Source of the DNA: an uncultured Fretibacterium sp.
GTDB taxonomy: Bacteria; Synergistota; Synergistia; Synergistales; Aminobacteriaceae
DNA: 8,991 nt
NCBI RefSeq assembly: GCF_938040765.1
Contig: NZ_CALIAA010000063.1
Coordinates: 1 to 8,991 of the forward strand
Reading direction: 5' to 3'
The number at the start of each line of letters is the position of its first letter. Position 1 is the first letter of the stretch. Under the pieces are notes generated by a model. That model saw only the letters and a program-made list of their open reading frames with translations, was not told where the DNA came from and searched no databases. Positions 1-5,450 of this stretch are shown piece after piece. Position numbers and translations under genes: made by a program.

Positions 1-2
1 GG

Positions 3-431
3 GAGATGCGTTACTTCCGCCGCGTCGTCGAGGAGGACGAGGTCCCGGAGGCCCCCCGTCCGGAGGAGCTGGAATATGACATCGGGGACCTCTACTTCCT
101 TTCTCGGGTGTGGTGGGGGCTTTTCGAGCGCTGGTCGAGGTCCCGCGGCCGGGATGAAAATGCGCTCTGGAACGAGGTGGAGGACGCCGAGTGGAGCGGG
201 ATCCCCGAGGCCCTTCCCGAGGAATCCCAGATCCAGGCCCGCATCGGAGAGCTCGAGGAGCAGCTGGCCCGGGATTCTTTGCTGTCGCTCCGCACGTTGT
301 GCGGGGCGGCCAAATCCGTCAAACTGCTGGTGGTGACGCTGTTGGCGCTTCTCGAGATGTGCCGGATGGGAAAGATCAGCATAGAGCAGGAGACCCTTTT
401 TTCCGATGTCACGGTCCGCGCGAAGTCCTGA
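3..431 (+). CDS. scpA: ScpA, condensin (kleisin) subunit, C-terminal part; 5' end outside window
   Basis: ScpA is the kleisin of the bacterial Smc-ScpA-ScpB condensin. It bridges the Smc heads and helps compact and segregate the chromosome. The reading frame is already open at the first full codon (3-5), so about 142 C-terminal residues are visible out of a usual 230-260. The diagnostic part is the C-terminal winged-helix region with LVVTLLALLEMCRMGKISI, which closely fits the family pattern VvtFLALLELxKxGxI and in the family contacts the Smc head. The middle is acidic and low in conservation, as is usual for the ScpA linker. The ATG at 6 is an internal methionine, not the gene start. The gene ends at a TGA that overlaps the start of scpB by 26 nt. 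The scpB partner immediately downstream strengthens the call. Confidence 0.88.
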   Translation, partial: EMRYFRRVVEEDEVPEAPRPEELEYDIGDLYFLSRVWWGLFERWSRSRGRDENALWNEVEDAEWSGIPEALPEESQIQARIGELEEQLARDSLLSLRTLCGAAKSVKLLVVTLLALLEMCRMGKISIEQETLFSDVTVRAKS

Positions 432-1053
432 GTGCTCCGATCACGCCGAGGAGCGGAGGAGCCTGTCCGTCCTTGCGGCCCAGATCGAGGCCGTGCTCTT
501 CCTCGCCGTCTCCCCCGTCCCGTCCGGGGAACTGCAGTCCGTGCTCGGCGTTTCGGGGGGGGAGGTGTCCTCCGCCCTGTCGGAGCTGGCCGCGCACCTC
601 GAGGGCGGGCATGGCCTGGTCCTCAGGTCCGTCGCGGGAGGGTGGGTCCTGGAGACCAACCCTCATTTCGCCGAGGTGCTCGCCCTGTTCCGCGATACCT
701 CGCGCAGGGGGCGCGTCCGGCTCAGCCGGGCCGCGGTGGAGACCCTGGCCGTGATCTCGTACAACCAGCCCGTTACGAGGTCCGAGGTGGAGGAGCTGCG
801 CGGGGTTCGTTCCGAACGAGTCATCGAGACGCTTCTGAGCCATGGGCTCGTGCGCATCGCGGGGCGCAAGAAGGCCAGCGGGTCGCCCCTGCTCTATCGG
901 ACGACGCCGCGTTTCCTGGAGCTCTTCGGCCTCGAGGCGATAGCGGACCTGCCGAGCCTGGAGGAGCTTGGAGAGCTTGGGGCCGACCCTCTGGAGGATG
1001 CCGGGCCGGAGGGACCGTTCCCCGAGGGGGAGGAGGAGACCGGTGCGTCTTAA
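406..1053 (+). CDS. scpB: ScpB, segregation and condensation protein B
   Basis: ScpB is the dimeric winged-helix partner that binds ScpA in the Smc condensin. The 215-residue product is of normal length. A first winged-helix domain spans about residues 20-100 (AAQIEAVLFLAVSPVPSGEL is the typical opening). A second spans about 105-178 and carries the signature LAVISYNQPVTRSEVEELRG, followed by GLVRIAGRK and PLLYRTTPRFLELFGL. The last 35 or so residues are an acidic Pro/Gly/Glu tail without clear structure. The ATG start lies inside scpA (26-nt overlap) and has no strong Shine-Dalgarno site, so translation is probably coupled to scpA. I see no better in-frame start before the conserved region. 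The glutamate codons of the tail also supply the ribosome-binding site of the next gene. Confidence 0.93.
   Translation: MSRSARSPECSDHAEERRSLSVLAAQIEAVLFLAVSPVPSGELQSVLGVSGGEVSSALSELAAHLEGGHGLVLRSVAGGWVLETNPHFAEVLALFRDTSRRGRVRLSRAAVETLAVISYNQPVTRSEVEELRGVRSERVIETLLSHGLVRIAGRKKASGSPLLYRTTPRFLELFGLEAIADLPSLEELGELGADPLEDAGPEGPFPEGEEETGAS
1031..1036 (+). promoter_or_regulatory. Ribosome-binding site that fixes the rluB start
   Basis: AGGAGG lies 6 nt before the GTG at 1043. It is encoded by the Glu-Glu codons of the ScpB tail. The open frame extends further upstream, but those extra residues have no conserved S4-domain character, so this site argues for the GTG start. Confidence 0.75.
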
Positions 1054-1762
1054 CGCTTTTTTGGCGGCGTGCGGCGTGACCTCGCGGCGCAAGGCCGAGG
1101 CCGTGATTCTCGAGGGGCGGGTCCGGGTCAACGGCAAGATCGTCCTGCTTCCCTACCTCGAGGTCGACCCGGAAAAGGACGACGTGCGGTGCGACGGCCG
1201 CAGGGCGGTTCCGTCCGCACACGTCTATGTGGCGATGAACAAGCCGGTTGGGGTGGTCTGCGCCGTGGCGGACAAATACGACCCCGTCGTGGTGGACCTT
1301 CTGCCCGAGCGGCTGCGCCGGGAGCGCATCTACCCGGCGGGGCGCCTCGACCGGGAGAGCGAGGGACTGCTGATCCTCACGAACGACGGCTCCTTTGCCC
1401 AGAGCATCCTTCATCCGTCCAAGGGTGTGACCAAGGAGTACGAGGTGCTGCTCAACATCGAGATCAACGAGCGGCAGACGGAGCGCTGGAGAAACGGGTT
1501 CGAGATCCAGGGGCGCCATGTCCGGCCCATCGCCCTCTCCGCCCTGGACAGGGAGCCGCGGGGGCGATGGCTTCGCGTCGTTATTGGAGAGGGGCTCAAG
1601 CGCGAGGTGCGGACGATGGCCAATCTGGCCGGCTTTTCGGTTCGTGCCCTGATCCGCCGCCGCGTCGGACGCATGGTCCTGGAGAACCTTCGTGTCGGCG
1701 AGTTCGTGGAATTGTCTTTTTCCGAACTCTACACTAAAATATTTGAAGGTGGCGCAGTATAG
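1043..1762 (+). CDS. rluB: RluB/RsuA-family rRNA pseudouridine synthase
   Basis: This enzyme converts a specific uridine of ribosomal RNA to pseudouridine; RluB of E. coli acts on 23S rRNA U2605. From the GTG start the product is 239 residues, normal for the family. Residues 1-60 are an S4 RNA-binding domain (RLNAFLAACGVTSRRKAEAV, then GRVRVNGK). The catalytic domain follows with the opening YVAMNKPVGVVC and the family motif GRLDRESEGLLILTNDG. The catalytic aspartate is Asp103 in GRLD. The C-terminal half carries EGLKREVRTM and the RRRVGRMVL segment typical of this group. The GTG start is preferred over longer upstream extensions because of the AGGAGG at 1031. It overlaps scpB by 11 nt. The scpA-scpB-rluB order is common in several bacterial phyla. 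RluB versus RsuA or RluE specificity cannot be settled from sequence alone, but the scpB context favours RluB. Confidence 0.9.
   Translation: MRLNAFLAACGVTSRRKAEAVILEGRVRVNGKIVLLPYLEVDPEKDDVRCDGRRAVPSAHVYVAMNKPVGVVCAVADKYDPVVVDLLPERLRRERIYPAGRLDRESEGLLILTNDGSFAQSILHPSKGVTKEYEVLLNIEINERQTERWRNGFEIQGRHVRPIALSALDREPRGRWLRVVIGEGLKREVRTMANLAGFSVRALIRRRVGRMVLENLRVGEFVELSFSELYTKIFEGGAV
1712..1740 (+). promoter_or_regulatory. Candidate sigma70-type promoter inside the rluB 3' end
   Basis: TTGTCT (1712-1717, 4/6 to the -35 consensus) is separated by exactly 17 bp from TAAAAT (1735-1740, 5/6 to the -10 consensus). The block is conspicuously AT-rich within a GC-rich gene. Transcription would start near 1747, about 35-40 nt before the HDOD gene. 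The -10 sequence and spacing match those of the better-supported promoter before the TRAP operon. This is sequence inference only. Confidence 0.45.
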
Positions 1763-1771
1763 CCCTCACGC

Positions 1772-1778
1772 AAGGAGG
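1772..1778 (+). promoter_or_regulatory. Strong Shine-Dalgarno site before the HDOD gene
   Basis: AAGGAGG is a near-ideal ribosome-binding site. It sits only 2 nt before the ATG at 1781 but 8 nt before an in-frame GTG at 1787. The spacing therefore favours the GTG as the real initiation codon. Confidence 0.7.
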
Positions 1779-1780
1779 AC

Positions 1781-2668
1781 ATGTCCGTGAGTGAAATCGA
1801 CGAGCGTTCAAGGGAACTGATCAAGACACGTATCATCAACAAAATGAAGGAGATAAAGTCCTTCCCTCAGTTTGTGGTGGAGACGCTGCGAAAGCTCAAC
1901 GACCCTACCAGCAGCGCGTCGGACGTCGCTCAAAGCCTCTCCCGTGACGAAGGGATGGTTCTGCGCATCCTGAAGCTGGCAAACTCCGGGATGACACGCC
2001 ACATGTCGAACATCTCCGAGGCGATAGCGCTCCTGGGCTACAAGAACGTCAGCAACATCGTCCTGGCGGCGACGGTCTACTCCGTCATGGACAAGGGGCT
2101 CTCGGGCTATGCCCTGGACCGCGGGGAGCTGTGGCGCCACTCCCTGACCGTGGCCTACGCCTCCCGCTACATCGCTCAGGTCACGAAAAAGGTCTCCCCC
2201 GAGGAGGCCTATGTCGGAGGGCTTCTTCACGATGTCGGAAAGGTCGTCCTCAACGACTACGTGCGCTTTGGATACGGCATCATCGTCAAGATGGTCGAGG
2301 AGGAGCAGATCCCGTTTACGGAGGCGGAGTTCCGGGTGCTGGGGTTCGACCACGCCATGGTGGGGGAGATCCTGGTGGAGCGGTGGGACCTTCCCAAGGG
2401 ATACCAGTGCGCCGTCGCCTATCATCACAAGCCCAACGAGCTCCCGGAGGAGTTTGCGGAGTTTCAGCCTCTGCTGGACGTCGTCAGCGTGGCCAACTCC
2501 ATGTGCCTGATGCTGGGGATCGGCATCGGGGCGGACAGCATGCAGAACTACATGTTCCCCGAACCGCTGGAGCGGCTGGGCATCACGAACTTCGAGGGCC
2601 TGATGTCGGATCTCGTGGACTTTGCGAGCAAGGCCACGGAGGAGATGGCGGACATGCGGGGGTTCTGA
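1781..2668 (+). CDS. HDOD-domain signalling/regulatory protein
   Basis: HDOD proteins carry an HD-related output domain usually regarded as a regulatory or protein-interaction module. They are linked to signalling, motility, stress and cell-cycle control, but no single biochemical activity is established. The product is 295 residues from ATG 1781, or 293 from the better-spaced GTG 1787. The HDOD domain covers most of the protein from about residue 25: FPQFVVETLRKLND, then DVAQSLSRDEGMVLRILKLA, then AIALLGYKNVSNIVLA. HD-like residues are partly kept: His120, GLLHDVGK with His150-Asp151, His191 and His215-His216. The position where catalytic HD enzymes have the last metal-binding aspartate reads VANS (Asn239), so I infer that hydrolase activity is doubtful. 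No receiver, GGDEF, EAL or membrane segment is present. It lies 18 nt after rluB and 2 nt before cmk, with its own strong ribosome-binding site and a possible promoter. Confidence 0.88.
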   Translation: MSVSEIDERSRELIKTRIINKMKEIKSFPQFVVETLRKLNDPTSSASDVAQSLSRDEGMVLRILKLANSGMTRHMSNISEAIALLGYKNVSNIVLAATVYSVMDKGLSGYALDRGELWRHSLTVAYASRYIAQVTKKVSPEEAYVGGLLHDVGKVVLNDYVRFGYGIIVKMVEEEQIPFTEAEFRVLGFDHAMVGEILVERWDLPKGYQCAVAYHHKPNELPEEFAEFQPLLDVVSVANSMCLMLGIGIGADSMQNYMFPEPLERLGITNFEGLMSDLVDFASKATEEMADMRGF

Positions 2669-2670
2669 GC

Positions 2671-3351
2671 GTGTCCTTCGTCGTCGCCATCGACGGACCG
2701 GCCGGGGCGGGAAAGAGCTCGGTCGCGAAACGGCTGGCGCACCGGTTGTCCGTCCGCTACCTCGATACCGGGGCGATCTATCGCGCCATAGCCTTCGACC
2801 TGGACCGAAAGGGCATCCCTCCCGACGACACGGCGGACCTGCGGGGGGCCTTGAGGGGAATCTCCATCGAGCTGAGGGAGGGAGGCGTCCTCCTGAACGG
2901 CGAGGACGTGAGCGCCGCGATCCGAACGCCTCACGTGGATGGGATCGTCTCGGCCTATTCGGCTCTGGGGTGCGTCCGGGAGGCGCTGCTGGATCTCCAG
3001 CGAGGGCAGAGACAATATGGTTCCTTGGTCGTGGAGGGGCGTGACGTGGGAAGCGTGGTTTTTCCCGATGCGCCCCTGAAGTTTTTTATGACGGCCTCGC
3101 CGGAGGCCCGTGCGCGCCGCCGCTGCCTCGAGCTGCAGCGAAGGGGAGAGCTCGTGCCCTTCGAGGATGTCCTGTCCCAGATACGTGTGCGGGACCGTTT
3201 CGACAGCACCCGGGCGATAGCCCCGCTGACGCGGCCCGAAGATGCCGTCCTCGTCGACACCTCGGAGATGACGGAGGACGAGGTTCTGGAATACCTGGAG
3301 CGACGCGTCCGGGACGTGCTGGAGCCGGAGGGGAGGGAGGAAGCCCAGTGA
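2671..3351 (+). CDS. cmk: Cytidylate kinase (CMP/dCMP kinase)
   Basis: Cmk phosphorylates CMP and dCMP with ATP in the cytoplasm, recycling the CMP released by RNA turnover and phospholipid synthesis. The product is 226 residues, normal for the family. It opens with VVAIDGPAGAGKSS, the Walker A loop at residues 9-17. Next comes the CMP-binding YLDTGAIYRA at 30-39. Further on are VEGRDVGSVVFPDA (121-134) and the lid segment RDRFDSTRAIAPL (174-186), where Asp178 and Arg181 lie in the conserved DSxR. The GTG at 2671 is the only start that fits. The conserved P-loop begins within ten residues, a G-rich weak Shine-Dalgarno (2658-2662) sits 8 nt upstream, and the frame further upstream is the HDOD gene read out of phase. 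It follows the HDOD stop after 2 nt and overlaps plsC by 4 nt (GTGA). Confidence 0.94.
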   Translation: MSFVVAIDGPAGAGKSSVAKRLAHRLSVRYLDTGAIYRAIAFDLDRKGIPPDDTADLRGALRGISIELREGGVLLNGEDVSAAIRTPHVDGIVSAYSALGCVREALLDLQRGQRQYGSLVVEGRDVGSVVFPDAPLKFFMTASPEARARRRCLELQRRGELVPFEDVLSQIRVRDRFDSTRAIAPLTRPEDAVLVDTSEMTEDEVLEYLERRVRDVLEPEGREEAQ

Positions 3352-3977
3352 AGCCCAATCCGCTGTTCTACTGGATGGTCCGGAATACCTTCCGGATCAT
3401 CCTGAGAGTTTACAATCGCTGCTCCGTCCGTTGGCTGGAGGACCTCGACCCGGACGAGAGGGTGGTCGTGGCCTGCAACCATGCCAGCAACCTCGATCCC
3501 CTCGTCGTGGGGGCGTTTTTCCCGAGGCGCCTCCGCTACTTCGCCAAGGAGGAACTCTTCCGCTCGTGGTTTCTGGGAACCTCGATCCGTGCCCTCGGCG
3601 CCGTGCCCGTTTCGCGGGCGGACAACGCCTCGGCCGCGGGCGCCCTGAAGGGGTTCATGAAGCTCTATCACGAAGGAAGCGACATCCTGATCTTTCCCGA
3701 GGGGGGGCGTTCCCCGGATGGCCGCCTTCAGCCCCTGGAGGCGGGCGTCGCCCTGATCGCCGCCAGGGAGCGCGCTCCGATTCTGCCGGCCTTCATCCAC
3801 GGAAGCTTCGACGCCATGCCTACGGGCTCCCGTTTCGTCCGTCCGTCGAGGATCACCCTGACCTTCGGGTGGCCTCTGCGCTTCCCCACGGAGGTCTATG
3901 AGAGCAGGGGCGGCAGGGACGTCATTATGGGGGCGTTGACGGACGCCATGAGGGCCCTTGAGTCGGCGCCGTCCTGA
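3348..3977 (+). CDS. plsC: PlsC-type 1-acyl-sn-glycerol-3-phosphate acyltransferase
   Basis: This is a lysophosphatidic-acid acyltransferase-type enzyme, expected to make phosphatidic acid at the inner face of the membrane. The product is 209 residues, of short but normal family length. Motif I, NHASNLD at residues 44-50, matches NHxxxxD with His45 and Asp50 as the catalytic pair. GAVPVSRAD (84-92) and FPEGGRSPDG (116-125, motif III) follow; the usual FPEGTRS has Gly in place of Thr here. The N-terminal hydrophobic stretch (about 5-22) probably docks on the membrane. The GTG start overlaps the cmk stop (GTGA) and has GGGAGG at 3335-3340, 7 nt upstream, which supports it and suggests coupled translation. 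A cmk-plsC pair is common in bacteria. Other acyl acceptors in the same superfamily cannot be excluded. Confidence 0.9.
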   Translation: MKPNPLFYWMVRNTFRIILRVYNRCSVRWLEDLDPDERVVVACNHASNLDPLVVGAFFPRRLRYFAKEELFRSWFLGTSIRALGAVPVSRADNASAAGALKGFMKLYHEGSDILIFPEGGRSPDGRLQPLEAGVALIAARERAPILPAFIHGSFDAMPTGSRFVRPSRITLTFGWPLRFPTEVYESRGGRDVIMGALTDAMRALESAPS

Positions 3978-5127
3978 GCGTGGGACTCCCCGCTCGGGGG
4001 CGATTTTGGTGGGGCTCTCCCTTCCGGACCGGGAGGGGGAGCCCGAGAACTCCCTCGACGAGCTGGCGCTGCTGCTGGGTTCTCTGGGCATCGAGGTGCT
4101 GGGGAGCGTCGTGCAGCGCAGGGAGTGTCCCGACCCCGCCTGCCTGATCGGCAGGGGCAAGGCGGAGGAAGTCCGCCTGTTCTGCCTCTCGCGGTCGGCC
4201 CGTTACGTCGTCGTCGACGAGCGGCTTTCTCCCGTGCAGAAGAGCACGCTGGAGAAGCTCACGGGGGCGACGGTCTGGGACCGGCCGTTCGTCATCATGA
4301 AGATCTTCGAGCGAAGGGCGGTTACGGCGGAGGCGCGCCTCCAGGTGGAGTTGGCCCTGACGCGCTACGAGATCCCCCACCTGAAGGGATTGGGACTCCA
4401 GATGTCCCGGACGGGGGCGGGGATCGGGACGCGCGGGCCCGGGGAGACGGAATTTGAACGCCACCGCCGCCGGCTGGAGCGGCGCGTGCGCGAGATCTCC
4501 AGAAAGCTGGAGAACGTGAGGCGGCAGCGCCGTCTCGTCCGGGATCGGCGGAAGAAACGGGGAATCCCGACGGTGTCCCTGGTCGGGTATACGAACAGCG
4601 GAAAGTCCACCCTGCTGAAGGCCCTCTCCGGGGATGCATCGATCCTCGCGGAGGACCGGCTTTTTTCCACGCTGGACACGTCGGTGCGGCGCATCGTCCT
4701 TCCGGGCGGGGGCGCGGTGCTGTTCTCGGACACCGTGGGTTTCATCCGAAGCCTGCCCCCTGCGCTGGTGGCCGCTTTCTGCGCCACACTCGAGGAGATT
4801 CGCGAGGCGGAGCTCCTGCTGTTGCTGCTGGACGCCTCCGATCCCGAGGCCATGTCCACCTACGAGGTGATCGTGGACACGCTGACGGAGATCGAGTGTC
4901 GGGAGCTCCCCCGCCTGCTGGTCCTGAACAAGCTGGATGCCGTCCCTCCGGGAGAGGCGGAGAGCCTGGCTCTGGCCCTGAGGGTGAAGGGCGAGGACGT
5001 CCTGGGGATCAGCGCCCTGCAGGGGACCGGGCTCCGGGGGCTTCTGATGTCCGTGGAGCGGGAGCTGGCCTCCCGCAGCGAATGGTTTACGCGCCCGGCG
5101 TCCTTCGATGCGCTGAGGAAACCCTGA
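3958..5127 (+). CDS. hflX: GTPase HflX, ribosome-associated
   Basis: HflX is a GTPase that binds the 50S subunit and splits or rescues stalled 70S ribosomes, especially under stress. The 389-residue product has the HflX N-terminal domain (about 15-140, with ACLIGRGKAEEV). The family signature TGAGIGTRGPGETEFE spans 152-167, followed by a basic coiled-coil linker (about 168-202). The G domain has G1 GYTNSGKS at 210-217, G3 DTVGF at 258-262, G4 NKLD at 324-327 and G5 SAL near 352. The start is unusual. The frame has a stop at 3949, and the first usable initiation codon is TTG at 3958, 20 nt inside plsC, with only a weak GAGGG upstream. In-frame TTG 4006 and GTG 4009, behind CGGGGG, would remove part of the conserved first strand AILVG, so TTG 3958 is preferred. 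It is the last gene of the run. Confidence 0.93.
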   Translation: MSRRRPERGTPRSGAILVGLSLPDREGEPENSLDELALLLGSLGIEVLGSVVQRRECPDPACLIGRGKAEEVRLFCLSRSARYVVVDERLSPVQKSTLEKLTGATVWDRPFVIMKIFERRAVTAEARLQVELALTRYEIPHLKGLGLQMSRTGAGIGTRGPGETEFERHRRRLERRVREISRKLENVRRQRRLVRDRRKKRGIPTVSLVGYTNSGKSTLLKALSGDASILAEDRLFSTLDTSVRRIVLPGGGAVLFSDTVGFIRSLPPALVAAFCATLEEIREAELLLLLLDASDPEAMSTYEVIVDTLTEIECRELPRLLVLNKLDAVPPGEAESLALALRVKGEDVLGISALQGTGLRGLLMSVERELASRSEWFTRPASFDALRKP

Positions 5128-5307
5128 TTGGATTCATGTGGCCTCCCGGCGGTACCCCAGCTTGCCTGTTTTGAAAAGGAGGCTTGCCGGGGCCGCCGCT
5201 ATCCCCGGAGGGGAGCCTTCCGGCAGCCGCTCGCTTCGCTTGCTGGCCGCTCGGTCTCGGGATCGCGGCGTGGGGGCAAAAATGAAATACGCCGATTCGG
5301 CTCGTTT
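5128..5307. other. GC-rich intergenic stretch without a recognisable gene
   Basis: I see no coding sequence here with a plausible ribosome-binding site and protein-like composition. Short open frames on both strands give Arg/Ser/Gly/Ala-rich peptides typical of chance frames in GC-rich DNA. A 7-nt direct repeat GCTTGCC (5160-5166 and 5182-5188) and several overlapping inverted repeats are present. The stretch follows the hflX stop and could hold the end of that transcript. Confidence 0.6.
5178..5220 (+). terminator. Compound GC-rich hairpin after hflX, possible terminator without U-tract
   Basis: The outer arms GGAGGCT (5178-5184) and AGCCTTC (5214-5220) pair over 7 bp with one G-T. The inner arms CCGGGG (5187-5192) and CCCCGG (5203-5208) pair perfectly around a 10-nt loop. 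A competing 8-bp hairpin can form at 5205-5223. No run of T follows on the + strand, so this is not a classical intrinsic terminator. It may pause polymerase or mark a 3' end. The assignment rests on position after hflX and on the pairing only. Confidence 0.3.
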
Positions 5308-5341
5308 GGCCTCGGCTCCCGGTGAAATGGGGGCCGAGGCC
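5308..5341 (+). terminator. Long 13-bp stem-loop upstream of the TRAP promoter
   Basis: The arms GGCCTCGGCTCCC (5308-5320) and GGGGGCCGAGGCC (5329-5341) pair along 13 positions, with a single T-G wobble, around the 8-nt loop GGTGAAAT. It is the strongest simple hairpin in the window. The + strand continues with AAATG and not with a T-run; a pyrimidine stretch TTTCTCTTTTT only begins at 5357. It may insulate the TRAP promoter from upstream read-through, but a role in the neighbouring operator is also possible. Confidence 0.4.
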
Positions 5342-5359
5342 AAATGCTGTACAACATTT
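5342..5359 (+). promoter_or_regulatory. Palindromic operator-like site before the TRAP operon
   Basis: AAATGCTGTACAACATTT is an 18-bp inverted repeat in which 16 of 18 positions are symmetric; only positions 6 and 13 break it. The centre is TGTACA. Its form resembles operators of GntR-family repressors, such as the TTGTATACAA core bound by B. subtilis GntR, and FCD-type GntR regulators often control TRAP transporters. No regulator gene is in the window, so the regulator's identity is inference. The site covers the -35 element described next, as expected for repression. Confidence 0.5.
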
Positions 5360-5376
5360 CTCTTTTTATGTAAAAT
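5348..5376 (+). promoter_or_regulatory. Candidate sigma70-type promoter of the TRAP operon
   Basis: TGTACA (5348-5353, 4/6 to TTGACA) is followed after exactly 17 bp by TAAAAT (5371-5376, 5/6 to TATAAT) in the most AT-rich part of the gap. Transcription would begin near 5383, giving a leader of about 70 nt before dctP. The -35 is the centre of the palindrome at 5342-5359. Confidence 0.55.
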
Positions 5377-5404
5377 GGAACTTGTGTTTTAGTCTCTCCG
5401 GCCC

Positions 5405-5423
5405 GAGGAGGGCAGGGATGTAG
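5405..5423 (+). other. Start-stop mini-ORF (ATG TAG) with its own Shine-Dalgarno in the dctP leader
   Basis: GAGGAGG (5405-5411) is followed after 6 nt by ATG at 5418 and immediately by TAG at 5421. This is a minimal initiation-termination unit 27 nt upstream of the dctP start. It may be chance in a purine-rich leader, or it may hold ribosomes and tune expression of the next gene. Confidence 0.3.
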
Positions 5424-5450
5424 ACATGCGAAGACGTTTGGGAGGTTTGG

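Noticed and set aside
968..1042. Upstream extension of rluB from an ATG at 968
   Set aside because: The extra 25 residues are basic and unconserved, lie within scpB, and AGGAGG at 1031 fits the GTG at 1043.
2131..2670. N-terminal extension of the cmk frame by about 180 codons
   Set aside because: This part is the HDOD gene read in another frame. The P-loop begins right after the GTG at 2671, matching normal Cmk length.
2955..4160. Long - strand open frame (401 codons) across cmk, plsC and the start of hflX
   Set aside because: It spans three well-supported + strand genes and their junctions. The composition is Arg/Ser/Gly/Pro-rich and shows no domain.
5138..5392. Small + strand open frame of 84 codons in the hflX-dctP gap
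   Set aside because: There is no ribosome-binding site before its start, the composition is non-protein-like, and it runs through the hairpin, palindrome and promoter.
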